Made by a program: the position numbers and the translations under genes. A model generated the notes under the pieces. It was not told the origin of the DNA, searched no databases, and worked only from the letters and a program-made list of their open reading frames with translations. This document shows, in pieces, positions 5,665-7,633 of a stretch of DNA of 7,633 nucleotides (its first letter is position 1; the number at the start of each line of letters is the position of its first letter). Source of the stretch: DATKGP01 sp035510775 (GTDB lineage Bacteria > Patescibacteriota > UBA1384 > 2-12-FULL-50-11); contig DATKGP010000022.1 of assembly GCA_035510775.1 (NCBI GenBank), positions 1 through 7,633 on the forward strand, given 5' to 3'.

Positions 5665-6419
5665 ATACCCTAATCAAACAGCCACTATTTTGGGTTGCCA
5701 CCGCCGCATTTCTTTTGATTGGCATGCTCGCCATTCTCTACCTGATGCCGCCGCTGCTCCAGACCTTCCAGGATAATCGAAGCAAGCTCTCAACCCTCGA
5801 TGGCCAGATCACCTCGAAACAGAGCTACCTAGATCAGATTAATACTCTGAAAAAATCTAGCGACACCCTTACAAGCCTGTACGCTAGCGCCAGCCAGAGT
5901 CTGCCGACTGGGGCGCAGAACGACCTACTTTCCCTTCAGCTCGAGGGTCTGACTAAGAGCCTGGGGCTAAATTTGGCCATTACCGTGCCGTTTAACCAGG
6001 CCTCGACGCCGACCGTTGCCCCGACAACCACCACCGACACTACCGGAACTGTTCAGGCCGGCGGGGCGGCCAACTCTACCACCTCCCCAACTGTCACCAC
6101 CACCGGTTCCCAAACCACCTTTACTTTAAGTGGGCCGGCCGATTTCAACTCGCTTAAGACTCTTCTGGCGGCTTTGCGGAGTTTCGGTCGCTGGAACAAG
6201 GTCACCACCATCGAATTGAGCCAGGGTACCGGCGCCATGACGGCGACCGTTACCGCCCAGGTTTTCTGGAAGAACAACAAAATCGCCGACTTTGCCGGTG
6301 ATAGCAATCTTATAACCAAGGCTCGAGCGATTTTTAGCTCGCTCAAAACTTACACAACCGCCCCCAACGCCGCTACCGAAGGGGCTTTCGGCCGAGGCGA
6401 TCCGTTCGCTAAGCCCTAA
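5661..6419 (+). CDS. pilO: Type IV pilus alignment protein PilO
   Basis: PilO is a bitopic inner-membrane partner of PilN. It has 252 residues, somewhat longer than the usual ~200-210. After a short cytoplasmic end, one transmembrane helix lies at about 9-31 (LFWVATAAFLLIGMLAILYL), then a coiled coil (about 33-75) and a C-terminal ferredoxin-like domain (FTLSGPADFNSLKTLLAALR at 154-173, then TIELSQGTGAMTATVTAQVFW). Residues about 114-152 are a low-complexity Thr/Ala/Ser/Gly stretch within the periplasmic-side domain. The protein ends in RGDPFAKP, reminiscent of the (R/G)xDPF motif near the membrane-proximal part of PilP-type proteins. AAGGAG 10 bases before the ATG serves as SD, and the start overlaps the pilN stop (ATGA). 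The 3' end overlaps convergent murA by 11 bases, with no terminator visible between them. No pilP or pilQ follows. Confidence 0.88.
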   Translation: MNTLIKQPLFWVATAAFLLIGMLAILYLMPPLLQTFQDNRSKLSTLDGQITSKQSYLDQINTLKKSSDTLTSLYASASQSLPTGAQNDLLSLQLEGLTKSLGLNLAITVPFNQASTPTVAPTTTTDTTGTVQAGGAANSTTSPTVTTTGSQTTFTLSGPADFNSLKTLLAALRSFGRWNKVTTIELSQGTGAMTATVTAQVFWKNNKIADFAGDSNLITKARAIFSSLKTYTTAPNAATEGAFGRGDPFAKP

Positions 6420-7633
6420 CTTCGATAATCTCTACACCCAGACTCTGGAGTTTGGCGATAATCTGTTCGTAGCCGCGCCCGAGCACGGAAAAGTTCCTCA
6501 AAGTTGAAACGCCCTTGGCCGTCAAAGCGGCAATTACATAGGAAAAGCCGGCTCGCAAATCAGGAATTTCAATCGTCGCCCCGCGTAGCGGCGTCGAGCC
6601 GTGGATTTCGGCAGTTTGGAAGGCAGCCCGTCGAGTTTTAAAGTGGCTAATCTCCGGCATTGTCCCCTGGTGGACGGTGATTTTCGCCCCCATCTTCCGC
6701 AAGGCCTCGATATAGGCAAACCGGCTCTCGTAGACCGTCTCACCAACCTTGGAGACCCCACCGGCTTGAGTCAGCACCACCACCAGCGGCTGTTGCCAGT
6801 CGGTCATAAAGCCAGGATGAACGTCGGTGGCGATGTTTACCGGCAAAAGTGCTCCGTTCTGGCGGTAGAAAGTAATTCCGTCGTCGGTGCTATCAAAGCC
6901 GCCGCCCATCTGTCGATATTTGTTGAGGAAAGTCATCATCGCCGATTGCTGGGCATTACGGATAAAAATCCGGCCGTTGGTCGCCAGAGCGGCGCAGGCC
7001 CAGGAGACGGCTTCGTTACGGTCAGGAATCGGATGATGCTTAAAACCACCCAAGCGCCCAACTCCTTCGATACGAATAACTCGGTCGGTATCAACCTCGA
7101 TAATCGCCCCCATTTTTTGCAAAACCGCCACCAGATCCATGATCTCCGGCTCAACGGCGGCGTTGTGAATCTCGGTAATCCCTTCAGCCAGAACGCTGGA
7201 AAAGAGCACCTGAATCGTCGCCCCAACGCTTGGGTAATCGAGCTTAATTGTCGCACCCTTAAGCGGAGTAGCGGTCTTGAACCATTCTTCGCCGTCTTCA
7301 TCCTCAACCAAATCAGCACCGAGCTGGTGGAGAGCCTTGACATGAAAATCAATCGGTCGTGGACCGATTTTACAGCCGCCAAGTTTAGGAATAGCCGCTT
7401 GAGCGAAACGTTTCAGGAGCGGGCCGCTCATGGTAATAGGAATACGGCTGCGACCAGTGATGTCGTTAAGATCTTGGTGAGTCAGATTACGAATGGCGCC
7501 AGCTTGAATTCGAAGCGTCCCCGGACGGCTCTCCTCTACTTCGGCACCGATTCGCTCCAGCAGAGTTTTAATAATTGTCACGTCTTCAATTTTTGGAATA
7601 TCGTAAATCGTACAAGATTCATCAGTTAGTAAA
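6409..7633 (-). CDS. murA: UDP-N-acetylglucosamine 1-carboxyvinyltransferase MurA, 5'-truncated by window edge
   Basis: MurA transfers enolpyruvate from PEP to UDP-GlcNAc, the first committed, cytoplasmic step of peptidoglycan synthesis. The frame stays open past the GTG at 7581 to the right edge (LLTDESCTIYDIPKIEDV), which matches family sequence, so that GTG is internal and the true start is outside. Roughly 30 N-terminal residues, including the catalytic Lys/Asn of the SGAKNA motif, are missing. Of 407 visible residues, KLGGCKIGPRPIDFH (about 83-97) holds the catalytic loop Cys, the residue attacked by fosfomycin. Also present are RSRIPITMSGPLLKRF, NAAVEPEIMDL, GFMTDWQ (catalytic Asp), VYESRF (Arg) and GRGYEQIIAKLQSLG. 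The usual DRIE motif reads DRNE. It ends in TAG, convergent with pilO over 11 bases. Its promoter is outside the window; no terminator is visible on its 3' side. Confidence 0.95.
   Translation of the reverse strand, partial: LLTDESCTIYDIPKIEDVTIIKTLLERIGAEVEESRPGTLRIQAGAIRNLTHQDLNDITGRSRIPITMSGPLLKRFAQAAIPKLGGCKIGPRPIDFHVKALHQLGADLVEDEDGEEWFKTATPLKGATIKLDYPSVGATIQVLFSSVLAEGITEIHNAAVEPEIMDLVAVLQKMGAIIEVDTDRVIRIEGVGRLGGFKHHPIPDRNEAVSWACAALATNGRIFIRNAQQSAMMTFLNKYRQMGGGFDSTDDGITFYRQNGALLPVNIATDVHPGFMTDWQQPLVVVLTQAGGVSKVGETVYESRFAYIEALRKMGAKITVHQGTMPEISHFKTRRAAFQTAEIHGSTPLRGATIEIPDLRAGFSYVIAALTAKGVSTLRNFSVLGRGYEQIIAKLQSLGVEIIEVRA

Noticed and set aside
6395..6405. RGD cell-adhesion motif at the PilO C-terminus
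   Set aside because: A three-residue match in a membrane assembly protein is expected by chance and PilO is not surface exposed.
6601..7629. 342-codon plus-strand open frame opposite murA
   Set aside because: It is antisense to a strongly conserved enzyme with all its motifs, has no SD or recognisable domain, and its composition is what an antisense shadow gives.
1..7633. CRISPR array, tRNA or rRNA genes
   Set aside because: No regularly spaced repeats and no conserved tRNA or rRNA motifs were seen on either strand.

Overview
The window carries a core type IV pilus (T4P) assembly operon on the plus strand, pilB-pilC-pilM-pilN-pilO (788-6419). It is followed by a convergent murA on the minus strand that runs off the right edge. 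To the left are a small self-contained gene of unknown function (about 236-638) and a GC-rich stretch (1-235) that I cannot assign. Stops are TGA, TAA and TAG, as in the standard bacterial code. Neither pilP nor pilQ follows pilO, which suggests a cell without a secretin outer membrane. Together with the compact overlapping operon and the gene content, a Patescibacteria/CPR-type or other monoderm bacterium is plausible. The lineage is an inference, not something the sequence proves.

Layout: 1-235 is unassigned, with inverted repeats and a 47-codon minus-strand open frame reaching the edge. 236-638 holds a promoter-like element, a Shine-Dalgarno, a 98-residue ORF and a Rho-independent terminator; a 12-bp inverted repeat (196-207 / 645-656) brackets the whole unit. 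639-787 is the pilus-operon leader, with a 13-bp palindrome, a 7-bp hairpin and a strong SD ahead of a TTG start. 788-6419 are the pilus genes. Every junction overlaps except pilC/pilM, where the 44-nt gap is an open extension of the pilC frame. 6409-7633 is murA, overlapping the end of pilO by 11 bp tail to tail.

How the genes work together: PilB is the cytoplasmic ATPase that powers pilin polymerisation, and PilC is the inner-membrane platform it acts on. PilM is an actin-like cytoplasmic protein that binds the N-terminal INLLP motif of PilN. PilN and PilO are bitopic membrane proteins that complete the alignment subcomplex. The pilins, PilT and the prepilin peptidase are not in this window. 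MurA performs the first committed step of peptidoglycan synthesis and has no evident link to the pilus.

The standout is PilB: its first ~93 residues form an HU/IHF-family DNA-binding-protein domain, in the place usually occupied by the first N-terminal (N1E/MshEN-like) domain. A single uninterrupted frame and a strong SD/TTG start support a genuine fusion. It suggests either a DNA-contacting pilus motor or reuse of the HU fold as an interaction module.
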